Assembly (NCBI GenBank): GCA_007125455.1
Contig: SLDE01000016.1
Span: forward strand, 1-5,963
DNA: 5,963 nucleotides
Direction: 5' to 3'
Source of the DNA: Ectothiorhodospiraceae bacterium
GTDB taxonomy: Bacteria > Pseudomonadota > Gammaproteobacteria > Thiohalomonadales > Thiohalomonadaceae
The notes under the pieces are model-generated. The model saw nothing but the letters and a program-made list of their open reading frames with translations. It had not been told where the DNA came from and searched no databases. The translations under genes and the position numbers were made by a program. Shown one piece after another: positions 4,831 to 5,963 of this stretch (position 1 is its first letter; every line of letters begins with the position of its first letter).

Positions 4831-5963
4831 ATGATCACCAAACCCACCACTAGCAAGGTCCCCAAAACAACGATGCCAAAATTCACTCAGCTCAAATGGC
4901 GTATCGCCCTCGCGCTACCTTTGCTTTTGCTGCTCTTGCTCACCTTGCAAACCCCGAGCCACGAAGGGCCATGGAACGCCTCCCATGCCCGACTACCCGA
5001 TGTACAGCAGCATGGCGAGAGCGTCCAAATCCAGGGCTTACGCGACTTTCGTTACCACGTCGATGGGCGCATCGCCGATGCCCGATACCTTGAGCAGAGC
5101 TTTGATCTGGCCGCCCTGGAGCGGGTGTGGTTAGGCATCTCTCACTTTGGCAAAAATGGACTCGCCCACACCTTCCTCAGCTTCGAGTTTGCCGATGGGC
5201 AGTACCTGGCGGTCTCGGTGGAGGCACGCCAGCGCCCAGAACAAAGCTACCACCCGCTGCGCGGGATGCTGCGCCAATACCACAAGATTATAGTACTTGG
5301 CACCGAACAGGATATTGTCGGCCTGCGCAGCCATATCCGTGGCGAACGGGTGCTACTCTACCCCTTGCAGCTCGATGCTGTGCAACGCCGCCATGTGTTG
5401 CAAGGGATCCTGGCGGATGTTACTGAATTGGCACAGCAACCGGGCTTCTACCACACGCTGATCGATAACTGCACCACCAGCCTGCTGCGCCACGATCCAC
5501 AACACAAGGTTTGGCGGGGGCTGCTCGACTATCGCATCCTGCTGCCGGGCCACTCGGATGCCTACGCTGTAGAGCGGGGCTGGCTGGAACAACCACGATC
5601 ACTCAGCCAGTTGCGCCGCGAGGCACAGACCAACAGCGCCATTGCACCAACCGCTCGCCACTTCTCCGAACGGCTGCGTCAACCCGACTACCAACGCCTG
5701 GAGCTGTCGATGCTGGTCATGCAGGCGCAGATGTATGATGGCAGCGCGGTCAGCACCAGCGGCGTGGTACGGGGCTTTGATGATCCGGAGCACTACTGGC
5801 TAGAGGACAACCGCCTCAATCGCATTGCCCTGCACCCCAAGGAACAGGCGCGCGAGTGGCTCGGGCAACGGGCCAGGGCCAAGGGGCGCTTTTACTACCA
5901 AAGGGATGAAGGGCGTCAGATCCAACTGGACGAGCTGCTGCCCTTGGCACCGCAGGGTGGCCA
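4831..5963 (+). CDS. Membrane-anchored DUF4105 protein, C-terminus beyond the window
   Basis: An open frame of 377 complete codons with no stop before the window end. After a short basic N-terminus comes a hydrophobic segment, RIALALPLLLLLLLTL (about 24-39), a signal anchor or uncleaved signal peptide. The DUF4105 (PF13387) domain follows: IQGLRDFRYHVDGR, YLEQSFDLAALERVWLGISH, GLAHTFLSFEFADGQYLAVS, YHPLRGMLRQY, then FYHTLIDNCTTSLLRH. The conserved His (about 113) and the Asn-Cys of NCTT (213-214) look like a cysteine-enzyme active site. This family has been connected with the lipoprotein N-acyltransferase Lnb, so an envelope acyltransfer or hydrolase role is possible but unproven. The region after HFSERLR (to GRFYYQRDEGRQI) I do not recognise. 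Start choice: ATG 4831 is preferred because codons 4834-4872 have coding-like C/G third positions; ATG 4873 is equally possible, and neither has a good ribosome site (AAGG at 4855-4858 is 14 nt from 4873). Confidence 0.87.
   Translation, partial: MITKPTTSKVPKTTMPKFTQLKWRIALALPLLLLLLLTLQTPSHEGPWNASHARLPDVQQHGESVQIQGLRDFRYHVDGRIADARYLEQSFDLAALERVWLGISHFGKNGLAHTFLSFEFADGQYLAVSVEARQRPEQSYHPLRGMLRQYHKIIVLGTEQDIVGLRSHIRGERVLLYPLQLDAVQRRHVLQGILADVTELAQQPGFYHTLIDNCTTSLLRHDPQHKVWRGLLDYRILLPGHSDAYAVERGWLEQPRSLSQLRREAQTNSAIAPTARHFSERLRQPDYQRLELSMLVMQAQMYDGSAVSTSGVVRGFDDPEHYWLEDNRLNRIALHPKEQAREWLGQRARAKGRFYYQRDEGRQIQLDELLPLAPQGG

Overview
The window is about 6 kb of gene-dense, GC-rich bacterial chromosome. 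Product types suggest a gammaproteobacterium, probably a free-living or sulfur-oxidising lineage near Chromatiales. The pointers are an MltC-type lytic transglycosylase, a membrane-anchored SPOR protein, a DUF3365 c-type haem protein and a DUF4105 protein. That placement is inference. No rRNA, tRNA, CRISPR array, phage gene or transposase is visible.

Layout. At 1-71 (minus) lies the signal-peptide end of an exported protein that runs off the window. It diverges from a periplasmic DUF3365 protein with a CxxCH haem site (194-778, plus). Next comes an MltC-like lipoprotein (859-2046, plus), preceded by a terminator-like hairpin and a second hairpin that abuts its start. A small cytoplasmic thioredoxin-like protein (2036-2362, minus) converges on mltC with an 11-bp overlap. 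It diverges, across an AT-rich spacer, from a solitary Xre/MbcA/ParS-type (DUF2384) protein (2486-2875, plus). The DUF2384 gene converges on a SPOR-domain membrane protein (2872-4218, minus); the two share the tetramer CTAG as their stop codons. Upstream of the SPOR gene, and probably in one operon with it, is a small lipoprotein gene (4283-4567, minus). The last gene is a 3'-truncated DUF4105 protein (4831-5963, plus), which has no stop inside the window.

The most unexpected structure is in the gap between the lipoprotein and DUF4105 genes. Positions 4594-4807 form a roughly 214-bp element bounded by long imperfect inverted repeats of 63-65 bp, with a GC-rich hairpin near the middle. It carries no convincing gene and looks like an ERIC- or MITE-type non-autonomous palindromic repeat.

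Functionally, much of the window concerns the envelope: a peptidoglycan-cleaving lipoprotein, a peptidoglycan-binding SPOR protein with an unusually acidic cytoplasmic tail, a small lipoprotein and a membrane-anchored DUF4105 enzyme candidate. The thioredoxin-like and DUF2384 genes are independent insertions in this theme. Three of the seven genes with a visible start codon and a substantial reading frame have debatable or non-ATG starts (TTG at 2486, GTG at 4218, two ATGs at 4831/4873).
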